A stretch of DNA of 64,000 nt. Source: Pyxidicoccus caerfyrddinensis. GTDB taxonomy: Bacteria; Myxococcota; Myxococcia; Myxococcales; Myxococcaceae. Numbering within the stretch: position 1 is the stretch's first letter; each line of letters starts with the position of its first letter. The notes under the pieces were generated by a model. That model was not told where the DNA came from, ran no database searches, and was given only the letters and a program-made list of their open reading frames with translations. Below, piece after piece: positions 1-8,961 of this stretch. The translations under genes were made by a program, and so were the position numbers. Location of the stretch: positions 62,001-126,000 of the forward strand of contig NZ_JAAIYA010000013.1 in NCBI RefSeq assembly GCF_010894405.1, in the 5' to 3' direction.

Positions 1-175
1 CGAAATCACCGGCCTCAAGCCCGCCGTGGACACCTTCTTCGACAAGGTGATGGTGATGGCCGAGGACAAGGAGCTGCGCGAGAACCGCATCCGGCTCCTC
101 ACGGAGATTGGCGCCCTGTTCAACCAGGTGGCCGACTTCTCGAAGATCCAGGCCGAGGCGTCCGCGGCGGCCTGA
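1..175 (+). CDS. glyS: glycyl-tRNA synthetase beta subunit, C-terminal end (partial)
   Basis: The 57 visible residues, read from base 2 to the TGA at 173-175, match the C-terminal anticodon-binding (DALR-type) tail of bacterial GlyS. The recognisable stretch is PAVDTFFDKVMVMAEDK, followed by ENRIRLLTEIGALFNQVADFSKI. In this family these helices bind the tRNA(Gly) anticodon arm; the enzyme charges glycine in the cytoplasm as an alpha2beta2 tetramer with GlyQ. The 5' end lies outside the window. The identification rests on motif recognition of a short fragment, but the FFDKVMVM and ADFSKI words are very characteristic. Confidence 0.88.
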   Translation, partial: EITGLKPAVDTFFDKVMVMAEDKELRENRIRLLTEIGALFNQVADFSKIQAEASAAA

Positions 176-368
176 GCTCCACCGCCCACGGCTGGCTGCC
201 CTCCGGGGGATGAAGCAGGCCTCCGGAGGGGAGGGGTGTGCGCGAATTCCAGGGGCGGCGTCGCGCCCCCGGGGGCGCGGCGACGTCCGCTGCCGGGCGC
301 CCGGGAATGACGGGCCCCGTTTCCGGTTGCCCGGGGGGAGGCCCCTTCCTACACTCCGCCCCCCTCTG

Positions 369-1829
369 ATGCGCGCCCATCTCCTCACCGCCGCGCTGCT
401 GCTCGTGTCGTGCGATACCACGCCCGAGCCGCGGCCTCCGCCGTCCACCCGCCTCGTCTACCCGAGTGGCCTCGCCTTCTGGCGCCCCGAGGGAGGACCG
501 TCCACCAACGGCTACCTCTACGTGGCGAGCGCCAACTTCGACAAGTGCTACGACTCCGGCGCGGTGGCCGCGCTGGACCTGGATGCGCTGGGGGTCCGCC
601 CGTTCGGCGCGCCCTTCACCCGCTCGGTCGAAGAGGACCGCGCGACGCTCCTCGTGGAGCTGGGCGTCGGCACGCAGTCGTACGTGCAGATCCAGAGCTT
701 CGCGGGCGAGATGGCCCTCTGGGCCCCGCCCGGCCGCACCCCGCGCCTGTTCGTCCCGGCCCGCGCCGAGGCCAGCCTCCTGCACGCCATCGACGTGGGG
801 GCGGACGGCCTCAGCCTGACGTGCGTGCAGGGCCCCGGGCGCGACTGCCGCCCCGGCGCGCTGTCGCTCCTCGACGTGCCGGGCGCCACGGAGGACGGAA
901 TCCCGTCGGCGCCGGGCCCGGTGGGCGTCACCGTGGAGCGCACCAACCCGGACTCCCGCGTCTGGGTGACCCACACGGAGCTGGCGGGGCCTGCGGAGTC
1001 GATCCGGGAGGCCGAGTTCCAGTCGTACCTCGTCAGCCTCCCCGCGGCGGACCCTACCCAGGACGCCCTGGGCGTGGGCAGCTTCGCGCCGCTGGGCACC
1101 AACGGCCGGCTGGCCGGCGCCGCGCACGCCGCGGCCCTCGGCGGCCGGTACGTGTACGTCTCCGGCCGCAACTCCTCGTCCACCCAGCTCGGAGCGCTGC
1201 CCGCGCGCTTCATCCTGCGGCTGGTGGACCGGAACACGCCCGACCGGGTGCTGGAGAGCGACGTGGAGTTCGTCTACTCCGTGCGCGAGGCGCGCGGTGT
1301 GGCGGTGGTGCAGCGCCCCTCCGTGGCCGACCCGACGGTGCTGGACCCGAACCGCGAGCGCATCTACCTGCTGGCGCGCGGGCCGGACACCCTGCTGGTG
1401 ATGGACGTGGAGAACGCGCTCCAGGACCTCCCGACGATTCGCGTCGTCACCGCGGTGCCGCTCCCCGAGGGCTCCTCCGAGGTGGAGGTCATTCCCCGCA
1501 CCGTGGGCCGCGGCAACATCGTCGCGGTGACGGGCAGCGGTGACGAGGCCGTCGCCCTCTTCGACGAGGAGGTGGGCCAGCTCGTCGCCCAGGTGCTGGT
1601 GGGAGAGCAGGACCCGAGCCAGCCCGCCCAGCCCTTCGGCCTGGCGGCGGACGTGCGCGGCAACTCGGCGCGCCTCTTCGCGAGCACCTTCGGCGACGGC
1701 CGCGTCGCCGTCATCGACATTCCCGACCTCGACCGGCCGCAGGACGCGCGCATGGTGGCACGGCTCGGCCCGCGCCAGCTGCGCGACCCGCGCCAGGGCA
1801 CCAGCGTGTGCCAGGAGACCTCCCCTTGA
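369..1829 (+). CDS. beta-propeller-like lipoprotein, first gene of the Tad/Kil-like operon
   Basis: This is a 486-residue secreted lipoprotein. The ATG at 369 is chosen because it begins a short signal peptide (MRAHLLTAALLLVSC) with a lipobox Cys at residue 15; the open frame extends further upstream but is not signal-like. The body has repeated beta-strand-rich blocks with YLYVAS, YVYVSG and IYLLARG words, as in YncE/SMP-30-type propellers. It starts the plus-strand operon and its stop overlaps the next gene. By position it matches the first gene of what I recall as M. xanthus kil cluster 1. Its molecular role is unknown; an outer-membrane or periplasmic accessory of the secretin is an inference from context only. 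Confidence 0.75.
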   Translation: MRAHLLTAALLLVSCDTTPEPRPPPSTRLVYPSGLAFWRPEGGPSTNGYLYVASANFDKCYDSGAVAALDLDALGVRPFGAPFTRSVEEDRATLLVELGVGTQSYVQIQSFAGEMALWAPPGRTPRLFVPARAEASLLHAIDVGADGLSLTCVQGPGRDCRPGALSLLDVPGATEDGIPSAPGPVGVTVERTNPDSRVWVTHTELAGPAESIREAEFQSYLVSLPAADPTQDALGVGSFAPLGTNGRLAGAAHAAALGGRYVYVSGRNSSSTQLGALPARFILRLVDRNTPDRVLESDVEFVYSVREARGVAVVQRPSVADPTVLDPNRERIYLLARGPDTLLVMDVENALQDLPTIRVVTAVPLPEGSSEVEVIPRTVGRGNIVAVTGSGDEAVALFDEEVGQLVAQVLVGEQDPSQPAQPFGLAADVRGNSARLFASTFGDGRVAVIDIPDLDRPQDARMVARLGPRQLRDPRQGTSVCQETSP

Positions 1830-3961
1830 AGCGCAGCGCTCTCTTCCCCCGCGGCACCCTCGCCGCACTCCTCGCCTGCGCCGGCCTGTCCGGAGCCTGC
1901 TCCGACTCCGCCGTCACCACCGGCGTCGCCGGCCTGTCGGGCACGTATGACCTGGTCCTCTCCAATGACCTGATCTTCGTGACGTCCTCGGACGACGACG
2001 ACCTGCGGGTGCTGGACCTGAAGGCGGACCCGCGCGACTTCGTCCCCGCGCCCAACCCGCTGCAGGCGCTGTCCGTCCCCGTGCTGGAGCGGCCGGACGC
2101 GCTCACCCGCGACGTGGCCTACGTCGACGGCGCCGACGTGTCGGGCCCGTATGTCTACGCGCGCAGCTCCGGCTCCCAGGAGATCTCCGTGGTGGCCGCG
2201 GAGCGCACCCGCCTCGTGGAGGTGGACCGCCTGCCGACGGGCGGCCTCGTCACGGCCTTCGCCGCGCGCGCGCCGGCGGGGGAGGGCGCCCCCAGCGTGC
2301 TCTACTACGCGCTGCAGACGCCGCCCGCCGGAGTCACCTGCACGGCGGCCGTCGTCATGCGCCAGGAGCTGCCCGGCCCGGACGTGCTCACGGAGGCCAC
2401 GCGCCCGGCCGCCACGCCGGTGTTCTGCCTCAACCCGCGCGAGTCGGCGGCGGCGCTGCTGGTGATGCCGCAGGCGGGCCAGCTCGTGCTGGCCACGCGC
2501 AACACCACCAACCTGCCTCCCGCGCTCCCCGGACGCACGCTGCTGCTCACCGAGCCGGCGGGGGGCGGGCTCGCGAGCGTCACGATGGACCTGTCCGCCG
2601 GCTTCGACGGCTCCCCGGTGCGCCTGCTCGCCACGCACCCGCGGGTGACGCGCGTCGCCGACGACCCGGCGACGACGGGCGTGGACGAGACGGAGATCCT
2701 CACCGCCGGCCAGTTCATCTACGGCGTGCGCGACGAGGCCGCATGCGGCGCGGGCCCGCTGTGCTCGGGCGTGCTGGCGGTGGAGTCCGCCACCGGCGCG
2801 CACGCCAAGGACCTCAGCGGCGCGCCGATGCTGCCCATCACCGTGCCGGGTCTGCCCACGGGGCTGGCCATCGTCCCCGAGGGCCAGGTGCGGCTGGTGC
2901 TCACCAATGGCACCGGCGGCGTTGCCACCGTGCCGCTGCTGGGCATCCTGCCGTCGTCCACCGGCACCATCACCCTGTTCAACGCCAGCGACCGGCGCAT
3001 GTTCGACCTGAACCCGGACGGCGCCAGCGCCGCCGTGGAGGTCCGCAACGTGGCGGAGCAGGTCGTGGACCGCGGCGTCACCGACATCAACTCCGTGGTG
3101 AACGTGGAGCAGACCGTGGAGTACGTGAACCCCACGGACCCCTCGCGCCGGGCCGTGCGCAAGACGCTCTTCGAGGGCTCGGTCATCAGCAGCACCTACC
3201 GCATCGTCTACCAGGGCTTCTTCCCGACGATGGCCTCGCTGGACCGCGACCTCGCGGCCCCCGACCTCTTCGAGGTGGAGCAGCCCACGGACCCCCGCCA
3301 GAGGGCGGCGATTGGCGACATCATCGAGCTGCAGGGCGACGACGTGGTGTGTGGCACGGACCTCGTGGTGACGGACGTGCAGCCCCCCAACACCGCCGGC
3401 CGCGTCCGCCTGGTGACCACCGCCATCCCCGAGACGTGCGCCGCCCTGCCGCGCTTCAGCGTGCGGGCCGGGGGGGATCAGCCCTTCATCCTCATCGACA
3501 ACGCCGGCACGCTGCTGGCCCGTGACATCACCGGTGCCACCGCCGAGTACCGGATTCCCACGAGCTACTACTTCCACCCGGCGGGCCTGCGCACCGCGAC
3601 CGTCGAAGTGGACGACGTGCCCAACGTGCCTCCCCCGGCCTGGACGGTGCCGGCCTTCCCGGAGACTCCGCCGGACATCGTCATCCGGGTGGCCGTGCCC
3701 TCGGTCGCCGGGCGGCTCACACGCGGAGACCGCTTCGTGGTGACGCTGGACTCCGGCATCCGGACCCACACCTTCGGTGTGAATACCAAGGATCCGGACT
3801 TCGGCCTGACGCTCTACACGCTGCCGGGCCCCGTGGTCGCCGCCCCGGGCTCCGACCTCGCCTACATCGCCTACCCGTCCGCGGACGGCATCCTCCAGGT
3901 GAACCTGGGGGCGGTGGTGGACAATGCGCTGAACGGCATCCAGCTCGACCGCTTCGAGTAA
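1826..3961 (+). CDS. large secreted lipoprotein coupled to the preceding gene
   Basis: The protein has 711 residues when started at TTG 1826. That codon overlaps the upstream stop (TTGA) and lies 9 nt after an AGGAG at 1812-1816, so translational coupling is likely; a GTG at 1808 in the same frame is the alternative. The N-terminus is a lipoprotein signal (basic residues, hydrophobic run, lipobox LSGAC). The mature part resembles the upstream protein in style, with propeller-like strand repeats such as YDLVLSNDLIFVTSSDDD, and probably contains an Ig-like or barrel region further on. No enzyme motif is visible. With the upstream gene it forms a lipoprotein pair at the head of a secretin operon; a role in outer-membrane assembly or prey contact is inference. 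Confidence 0.72.
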   Translation: MKRSALFPRGTLAALLACAGLSGACSDSAVTTGVAGLSGTYDLVLSNDLIFVTSSDDDDLRVLDLKADPRDFVPAPNPLQALSVPVLERPDALTRDVAYVDGADVSGPYVYARSSGSQEISVVAAERTRLVEVDRLPTGGLVTAFAARAPAGEGAPSVLYYALQTPPAGVTCTAAVVMRQELPGPDVLTEATRPAATPVFCLNPRESAAALLVMPQAGQLVLATRNTTNLPPALPGRTLLLTEPAGGGLASVTMDLSAGFDGSPVRLLATHPRVTRVADDPATTGVDETEILTAGQFIYGVRDEAACGAGPLCSGVLAVESATGAHAKDLSGAPMLPITVPGLPTGLAIVPEGQVRLVLTNGTGGVATVPLLGILPSSTGTITLFNASDRRMFDLNPDGASAAVEVRNVAEQVVDRGVTDINSVVNVEQTVEYVNPTDPSRRAVRKTLFEGSVISSTYRIVYQGFFPTMASLDRDLAAPDLFEVEQPTDPRQRAAIGDIIELQGDDVVCGTDLVVTDVQPPNTAGRVRLVTTAIPETCAALPRFSVRAGGDQPFILIDNAGTLLARDITGATAEYRIPTSYYFHPAGLRTATVEVDDVPNVPPPAWTVPAFPETPPDIVIRVAVPSVAGRLTRGDRFVVTLDSGIRTHTFGVNTKDPDFGLTLYTLPGPVVAAPGSDLAYIAYPSADGILQVNLGAVVDNALNGIQLDRFE

Positions 3962-4024
3962 CTGGGCTCCCCCGGGGGGCTCTGCTATCGTCCGGGACAT
4001 CCTGAATCACCCGAGTCAAGACCG

Positions 4025-4894
4025 ATGATCGATCAGAACTCCCGCCCCGCCCGCAAGGTCGGCATCGCCGACCATCTGTGGGAGACGTACGAAGAGATGG
4101 CCCAGCAGATGGGCTCGGATCGCGATGCGCTGATCAACCAGGCGCTTTTCATGTTCGCGCGCCTCAACGGCTTCATCGAGGTGAAGGCCCGGGGTGAAGC
4201 CCCCGTGGCGGCCGCCCCCATGGCGGCGTCCGCGCGGCCGGCTCCGGTGGCCGCCGCGCCGGCCCCGGCCCGGGGCGCGCCCCCGGTGCTGGCCCCCGCG
4301 CCCAAGCCCGAGTCCACCCCCCAGCCGGCGCGTCCCGCCGGCCGCGGCGCCGCGCCCGTCGAGGACCGCGGCTCGTCCTCCAACGGCCTGGACAATGATC
4401 CGGTGCGCCGCGAGGTCGCCGAGCGCGTGCTGGAGACGGCCGCGGAGCTCGAGCGCCTCATCAAGGGCAAGAACGAGCCGCCTCCTCCCAACGACGACAT
4501 CATCGAGGACGAGGAGGAGCCGCTTCCCGAGCCCGAGGACCCGGCGATGGAGGACGAGCCCGCCGAGGAGGCCGAGGAGGAGCCCGCGGACGAGGTGGCC
4601 GAGGAGGAGGAGCCCGGCGCGCTGTACCTCGTCACCGAGGCCGGAGACCAGGAGCGCATCGTCAAGGACCGCTTCGTCATCGGCCGCGGCAAGCACTGCG
4701 ACTTCGTCATCAACTCCGGCAAGGTGTCCCGCGAGCACGCCGTCATCGTCCACGAGGGGAATGACTGGATCATCGAGGACCTCGGGTCCTCCAACGGCAC
4801 CTGGTACAACAAGCAGCGCATCAAGCGCCGGAAGATCGAAGACGGCGACGAGTACTTCATCTGCAGCGAGAAGATTCGCCTCATGGTGAGCTGA
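4025..4894 (+). CDS. RHH-like N-terminus fused to a C-terminal FHA domain
   Basis: This 289-residue cytoplasmic protein has three parts. Residues about 10-50 (VGIADHLWETYEEMAQQMG onward) look like a short ribbon-helix-helix DNA-binding or dimerisation fold. Residues about 55-200 form a Pro/Ala-rich and then very acidic (Glu-rich) linker. Residues about 200-289 form a FHA domain with the diagnostic words VIGRGKHCDF, VSREHAVI and DLGSSNGTWYN. FHA domains bind phosphothreonine, so a Ser/Thr kinase partner is expected; M. xanthus has many. It lies inside the secretion operon between the lipoproteins and the prepilin peptidase. The FHA call is firm; the RHH call is tentative. Confidence 0.85.
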   Translation: MIDQNSRPARKVGIADHLWETYEEMAQQMGSDRDALINQALFMFARLNGFIEVKARGEAPVAAAPMAASARPAPVAAAPAPARGAPPVLAPAPKPESTPQPARPAGRGAAPVEDRGSSSNGLDNDPVRREVAERVLETAAELERLIKGKNEPPPPNDDIIEDEEEPLPEPEDPAMEDEPAEEAEEEPADEVAEEEEPGALYLVTEAGDQERIVKDRFVIGRGKHCDFVINSGKVSREHAVIVHEGNDWIIEDLGSSNGTWYNKQRIKRRKIEDGDEYFICSEKIRLMVS

Positions 4895-4997
4895 CCGCCG
4901 CACCTCCCTCCAGGGCTTCCGGCTGTTCGACAATTGACGGGCTCCGGCCTCACTGGTTTGATACCGGACGGCCTGCCACGGATGGGACAGGCGATGG

Positions 4998-5528
4998 ATG
5001 ACGCCTGTTCAGATCGCGCTGTGGACGGTCCTTGGAGTGGCCCTGGTGATCTCGGTGGTGACGGATGTGTTGCGCCGGGAAATCCTGGATGCCGTCACCT
5101 ATCCGCTGATGGCGGTGGCGCTGGGCGTGCGCTTCGCCACGGAGGGCTTCGGGGACCTGGAGCACGGGGTGCTCAGCGGGTTGGTGTCGGGGGCGGGGTT
5201 GGCGGTGCTGCTGCTACCGGCGGCGCTGCGCGGGCGGATGGGGTGGGGTGACGTGAAGTTGATGGGCGGGGTGGGGGCCGTGCTGGGATTTCCAGCGGTG
5301 CTGGCGGCAGCGGCCTTCATCTCACTGGTGGGCGCGCTGCAGGCGGTGGTGACGCTGCTCTGGCAGGGCGCGGTTTGGGACACGCTGGCGGCGGTGGTGC
5401 GGCGGTGGGCGGCGCGGGTGCGGCTGGCGAGCGCGGACGCGCAGCCAACGACACAGCGCCACATCCCCTACGGGGTGGCCATCGCGCTCGGTACTTTCTG
5501 GGCGCTGTGGTGGCAACACGGAAGCTGA
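4998..5528 (+). CDS. TadV/CpaA-type prepilin peptidase (A24 family)
   Basis: This 176-residue polytopic membrane protease lacks the N-methyltransferase domain of PilD, as usual for TadV/CpaA. The two catalytic aspartates are visible: D23 in VVTDVLRR and D85 in the GxGD motif (MGWGDVKLMGG). It would cleave the leader of Flp-type or pseudopilin precursors at the cytoplasmic face of the inner membrane. No pilin gene is present in this operon, so its substrates must be encoded elsewhere, which fits the two-locus arrangement I recall for the M. xanthus Kil apparatus (the peptidase there was named KilA, I believe). The ATG at 4998 gives a natural first transmembrane segment. Confidence 0.88.
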   Translation: MTPVQIALWTVLGVALVISVVTDVLRREILDAVTYPLMAVALGVRFATEGFGDLEHGVLSGLVSGAGLAVLLLPAALRGRMGWGDVKLMGGVGAVLGFPAVLAAAAFISLVGALQAVVTLLWQGAVWDTLAAVVRRWAARVRLASADAQPTTQRHIPYGVAIALGTFWALWWQHGS

Positions 5529-5567
5529 AGCTTGGGTTCGCTTGGACACTGGAAGGGGACACGGACG

Positions 5568-7016
5568 ATGTTCACACGCTTCACGCATGCCGCGGCGCTG
5601 AGCGCCCTGGTCGCCCTGGTGGCCGGCGGCAGCGCCCTGGCGCAAGAGGGCAGCACCGTCAGCCTCGGCGTCGGCTCCCAGAAGGTGCTCACCATTCCCG
5701 GCCTGAGCCGCGTCGCGCTCGGCGACCCGACCATCGCCGAGGTCAAGACGCTCGGCTCCGGCCAGCTGCTCATCACCGGCCTCGGCGAGGGCAAGACGAC
5801 GCTCCTCGTCTGGAAGACCTCCGGTCAGCGCGTCAGCTACCTCGTCGCCGTCCGCAAGCAGGACCCCAACGAGGTCATCTCCGAAATCAAGCGCCTGCTG
5901 GGAGAAATCGAAGGCGTCTCCGTCCGCATGGTGGGTGACCGCATCTACCTGGACGGTCAGGCCTACACCACGCAGGACGCGGACCGCATCAACGAGGTGG
6001 TGAGCCTCTATCCGAACGTGAAGTCGTTCGTGAAGATTGCCCCCAACGCCAAGAAGCTGGTGGCGCAGAACCTCAACGCGGCCTTCCAGAAGGCCGGCCT
6101 CAAGAATGTCCAGGCCAATGTGGTGGGCGCCACCATCTTCCTGGAGGGCTCCGTGGAGAGCCAGCAGGACCTCCAGAAGGCGGAGCTCATCACCAAGGCC
6201 ATCGGTGAGAAGGTGGAGAACCTGCTCGTCGTCGGCATCAAGCGGATGATCCTCTCCGAGGTGCAGTTCGTGGAGATCCGCCGCAACAGCCGGGACCGCT
6301 ACGGCATCAAATACCCCACGGACATCTCCGGCACGGTGGCCGCCACCGCCAATATCTCGCAGCAGCTGTTCCCCGGCACCTTCGGCGAGGGCGTGGCCGG
6401 CCTCGGCCTCAACGCGGGCGCGGACTTCTCCATCGGCTTCCAGGGCAACGACGGCTACGGCCGCCTGCTCGCCCAGCCCAAGCTGGTGTGCGCCAGCGGT
6501 GAGAAGGCCGAATTCCTGGCCGGTGGCGAGGTGCCCATCCCCCTCATCACCAACAACCAGTTCTCGGTGGAGTACAAGAAGTACGGCGTCATCCTGAACC
6601 TGCGCCCCACCGCGGACCGCAACGGCAACATCCAGACGGAAATCGAGGCGGAGGCGTCGGAAATCGACGCGTCGGTGTCGGTGTCCTTCGGTGGCTCGTC
6701 CGCCATCCCCGGCTTCCGCACCCGCCGGGTGAAGACCAACGTCACCGTGCGCCACGGAGAGACCATCGTCCTGTCCGGCGTGTTCAGCCACGACGAGCAG
6801 AAGTCGGTGTCCAAGATTCCGGGCCTGGGTCACATCCCGATTGTGGGCGAGCTCTTCAAGAGCCGCGGGTTCGACTCGACCAAGCGCGAGCTGGTCATCT
6901 TCGTCACCCCGCGCATCGTCAACCCGGACTCGGACAAGGTCCGGACCATCATCGAGGACGTGAAGAGCCGCTACAAGCAGGCCCGGTCCGAGGTGAACTT
7001 CAACATCTTCGACTGA
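5568..7016 (+). CDS. kilC: RcpA/CpaC-type secretin of the Tad/Kil-like apparatus
   Basis: This 482-residue outer-membrane secretin starts at ATG 5568, preceded by GGAAGGGG at 5551-5558, and begins with a signal peptide ending near ALAQEG. The order is: an N-terminal pilus-assembly secretin domain (VGSQKVLTIPGLSRVALGDP, about residues 30-105), a BON-like region (about 170-235), and the C-terminal secretin barrel. The barrel is marked by LLAQPKLVCASGEKAEFLAGG, VPIPLI and the C-terminal VPIVGELFKSRGFD. Secretins form the outer-membrane channel of Tad and type II systems. The symbol follows my memory of the M. xanthus contact-dependent killing system, in which the secretin is KilC; orthology is inferred from operon order. 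Confidence 0.9.
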   Translation: MFTRFTHAAALSALVALVAGGSALAQEGSTVSLGVGSQKVLTIPGLSRVALGDPTIAEVKTLGSGQLLITGLGEGKTTLLVWKTSGQRVSYLVAVRKQDPNEVISEIKRLLGEIEGVSVRMVGDRIYLDGQAYTTQDADRINEVVSLYPNVKSFVKIAPNAKKLVAQNLNAAFQKAGLKNVQANVVGATIFLEGSVESQQDLQKAELITKAIGEKVENLLVVGIKRMILSEVQFVEIRRNSRDRYGIKYPTDISGTVAATANISQQLFPGTFGEGVAGLGLNAGADFSIGFQGNDGYGRLLAQPKLVCASGEKAEFLAGGEVPIPLITNNQFSVEYKKYGVILNLRPTADRNGNIQTEIEAEASEIDASVSVSFGGSSAIPGFRTRRVKTNVTVRHGETIVLSGVFSHDEQKSVSKIPGLGHIPIVGELFKSRGFDSTKRELVIFVTPRIVNPDSDKVRTIIEDVKSRYKQARSEVNFNIFD

Positions 7017-7021
7017 GGTCC

Positions 7022-7098
7022 GGGGGCTCCAAGGCCCCTGTTCCTGGCTCCTTACGGGCCGGTGTCCTCCCCAGCTTCAGGGGTGGGTGCCGGCCCGT
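7022..7098 (+). other. two hairpins between secretin and ATPase genes
   Basis: Two inverted repeats lie in the 157-nt gap. The first is a 5-bp GGGGC/GCCCC stem at 7023-7038, 6 nt after the secretin stop. The second is a perfect 9-bp stem, ACGGGCCGG (7054-7062) with CCGGCCCGT (7090-7098), whose loop contains a smaller CCCC/GGGG pairing. No U-run follows. This is the only long gap in an otherwise tight operon, so the structures may stabilise the upstream mRNA, or attenuate transcription and set the secretin:ATPase ratio. Confidence 0.45.
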
Positions 7099-7173
7099 CG
7101 CCTTGCGGGCAGGCATACGGCGACGCCTGGAGCTTTGAGGACGAAGACGCGCTTGCTAGCATCCGCCCCCACC

Positions 7174-8955
7174 ATGTTTCTCATCACCCTCGCGGAAAAG
7201 GGCGGCGGGACCGAGCAGCGCGAGTACCACAAGAACGAAGTCACGATCGGCCGCCTGCCCGGCAACGACATCATCCTCGCGAAGGGAAACGTCTCCAAGT
7301 ACCACTCGCGGATCGTCGCCAAGGACGGGAAGTTCATCGTCGTGGACATGAAGTCCACGAACGGCACCTTCGTGAACGGCAAGAAGATTGCCGCGCCTCA
7401 GGTACTCAAGCCGACGGACCAGGTCTCCATTGGCGACTACATCCTCAACGTCGAGCCCCTGGAAGAGGGCCCGGCGATGACGCGCGCCGGGGCCCCGGAA
7501 GAAGAGGGCTACGACGAGGGCGAGGAGGAGCCCTACCCCGAGGAAGAAGAGCAGTACGCCGAGGAGGAGGAGCCGTACGAGGAGGAGGAGGCGCCCGCTC
7601 CGGCGCCCGTGGCCGGCCGCATGCCGGCGTCCATGGCGTCCGCCATGGCGAAGAACAAGAAGAAGGTCGACCCGCGCATCGAGCGCTACACCCGGCTCCA
7701 GAAGGAGATCCACGACCGGCTCATCGAGTACCTCGACTTGCGCCGCATGGACATGGACCGGCTCGGGGACGACGAGCTGTGGCGCCGCACCGAGAAGGCC
7801 ATCCGCGACATCATCGACCAGATGGAGGCGGACGGAGAGCTCCCGGAGGACGTGGACCGGGAGGAGTTGCTCACCGACGTCATCAACGAGGCGCTGGGCC
7901 TGGGGCCCCTCGAGGCGTTCCTCGCGTCGGATGAGATCAGCGAGATCATGGTGAACCACGCCAACCAGATCTACATCGAGCGCAAGGGCAAGCTGACGCT
8001 GGCGGAGAAGACCTTCTCCTCCAACCAGGCGGTGCTCGGCGTCATCGAGCGAATCGTGGCGCCCATCGGCCGGCGCATCGACGAGTCCAGCCCGCTGGTG
8101 GACGCGCGCCTCAAGGACGGCAGCCGCGTCAACGCCATCATCCCCCCGCTGGCGCTCAAGGGTCCGTGCATCACCATCCGCAAGTTCAAGAAGGACTCGC
8201 TGAAGATCCAGGACCTGGTGAAGTACAAGACGCTCACCGCGCAGATGGCCGAGTTCCTGGAGATGTGCGTGAAGGCCAAGCGCAACATCGTCATCTCCGG
8301 CGGCACCGGCTCCGGGAAGACGACGACGCTGAACATCATCAGCTCCTTCATCCCCGACGGTGAGCGCATCATCACCGTGGAGGACGCCGCCGAGCTGCAG
8401 CTGCCGCAGGACCACTGGGTGCAGCTGGAGAGCCGTCCGGCCAACCTCGAAGGCAAGGGCTCCATCACCATCCGTGACCTGGTGAAGAACTGCCTGCGCA
8501 TGCGTCCGGACCGCATCGTCGTGGGCGAGTGCCGCTCCGGCGAGACGCTGGACATGCTGCAGGCGATGAACACGGGCCATGACGGCTCGCTCACCACGCT
8601 GCACGCCAACACGCCGCGAGACGCCATCGCCCGGCTGGAGACCATGGTGCTGATGTCCGGCATGGAGCTGCCGGTGAAGGCCATCCGCGAGCAGATTGCG
8701 AGCGCGGTGCACATGATCGTGCAGCAGACGCGCTTCTCCGACGGCACGCGGAAGATCAACTACGTCACCGAGGTGTCGGGCATGGAGGTGGACATCGTCA
8801 CCCTCCAGGACATCTTCTATTTCAAGCAGGATGGCTTCACGGAGGACCACAAGGTCCGGGGCCGCTTCGTCGCGTCCGGTTTCGTACCGAAGTTCTACGA
8901 CGAGCTGCAGCGCAAGGGCATCCCCGTCAACATGAGCATCTTCCGGGAGGATTGA
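7174..8955 (+). CDS. kilF: TadA/CpaF-type secretion ATPase with N-terminal FHA domain
   Basis: This 593-residue protein starts at ATG 7174. Residues 1-95 form a FHA domain (TIGRLPGNDI, VSKYHSRIV, KSTNGTFVNG). A Glu-rich linker (about 105-150) leads to a type II/IV secretion ATPase. Visible motifs are Walker A GGTGSGKT (residues 376-383, Lys382), the Asp/Glu-rich VEDAAELQL box, Walker B region RPDRIVVGECRSGET and the His box LTTLHANTPRDA. It should form a cytoplasmic hexamer driving pilin or pseudopilin assembly. The FHA fusion is unusual for CpaF and suggests docking to phosphothreonine partners. KilF is the name I recall for the corresponding ATPase of the M. xanthus Kil system. Confidence 0.92.
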   Translation: MFLITLAEKGGGTEQREYHKNEVTIGRLPGNDIILAKGNVSKYHSRIVAKDGKFIVVDMKSTNGTFVNGKKIAAPQVLKPTDQVSIGDYILNVEPLEEGPAMTRAGAPEEEGYDEGEEEPYPEEEEQYAEEEEPYEEEEAPAPAPVAGRMPASMASAMAKNKKKVDPRIERYTRLQKEIHDRLIEYLDLRRMDMDRLGDDELWRRTEKAIRDIIDQMEADGELPEDVDREELLTDVINEALGLGPLEAFLASDEISEIMVNHANQIYIERKGKLTLAEKTFSSNQAVLGVIERIVAPIGRRIDESSPLVDARLKDGSRVNAIIPPLALKGPCITIRKFKKDSLKIQDLVKYKTLTAQMAEFLEMCVKAKRNIVISGGTGSGKTTTLNIISSFIPDGERIITVEDAAELQLPQDHWVQLESRPANLEGKGSITIRDLVKNCLRMRPDRIVVGECRSGETLDMLQAMNTGHDGSLTTLHANTPRDAIARLETMVLMSGMELPVKAIREQIASAVHMIVQQTRFSDGTRKINYVTEVSGMEVDIVTLQDIFYFKQDGFTEDHKVRGRFVASGFVPKFYDELQRKGIPVNMSIFRED

Positions 8956-8961
8956 CGCGTC

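Noticed and set aside
1364..4000. 878-codon minus-strand frame across the two lipoprotein genes
   Set aside because: It is a high-GC shadow: His/Arg/Gly-rich, no family motif, while the plus strand has signal peptides and Shine-Dalgarno sites.
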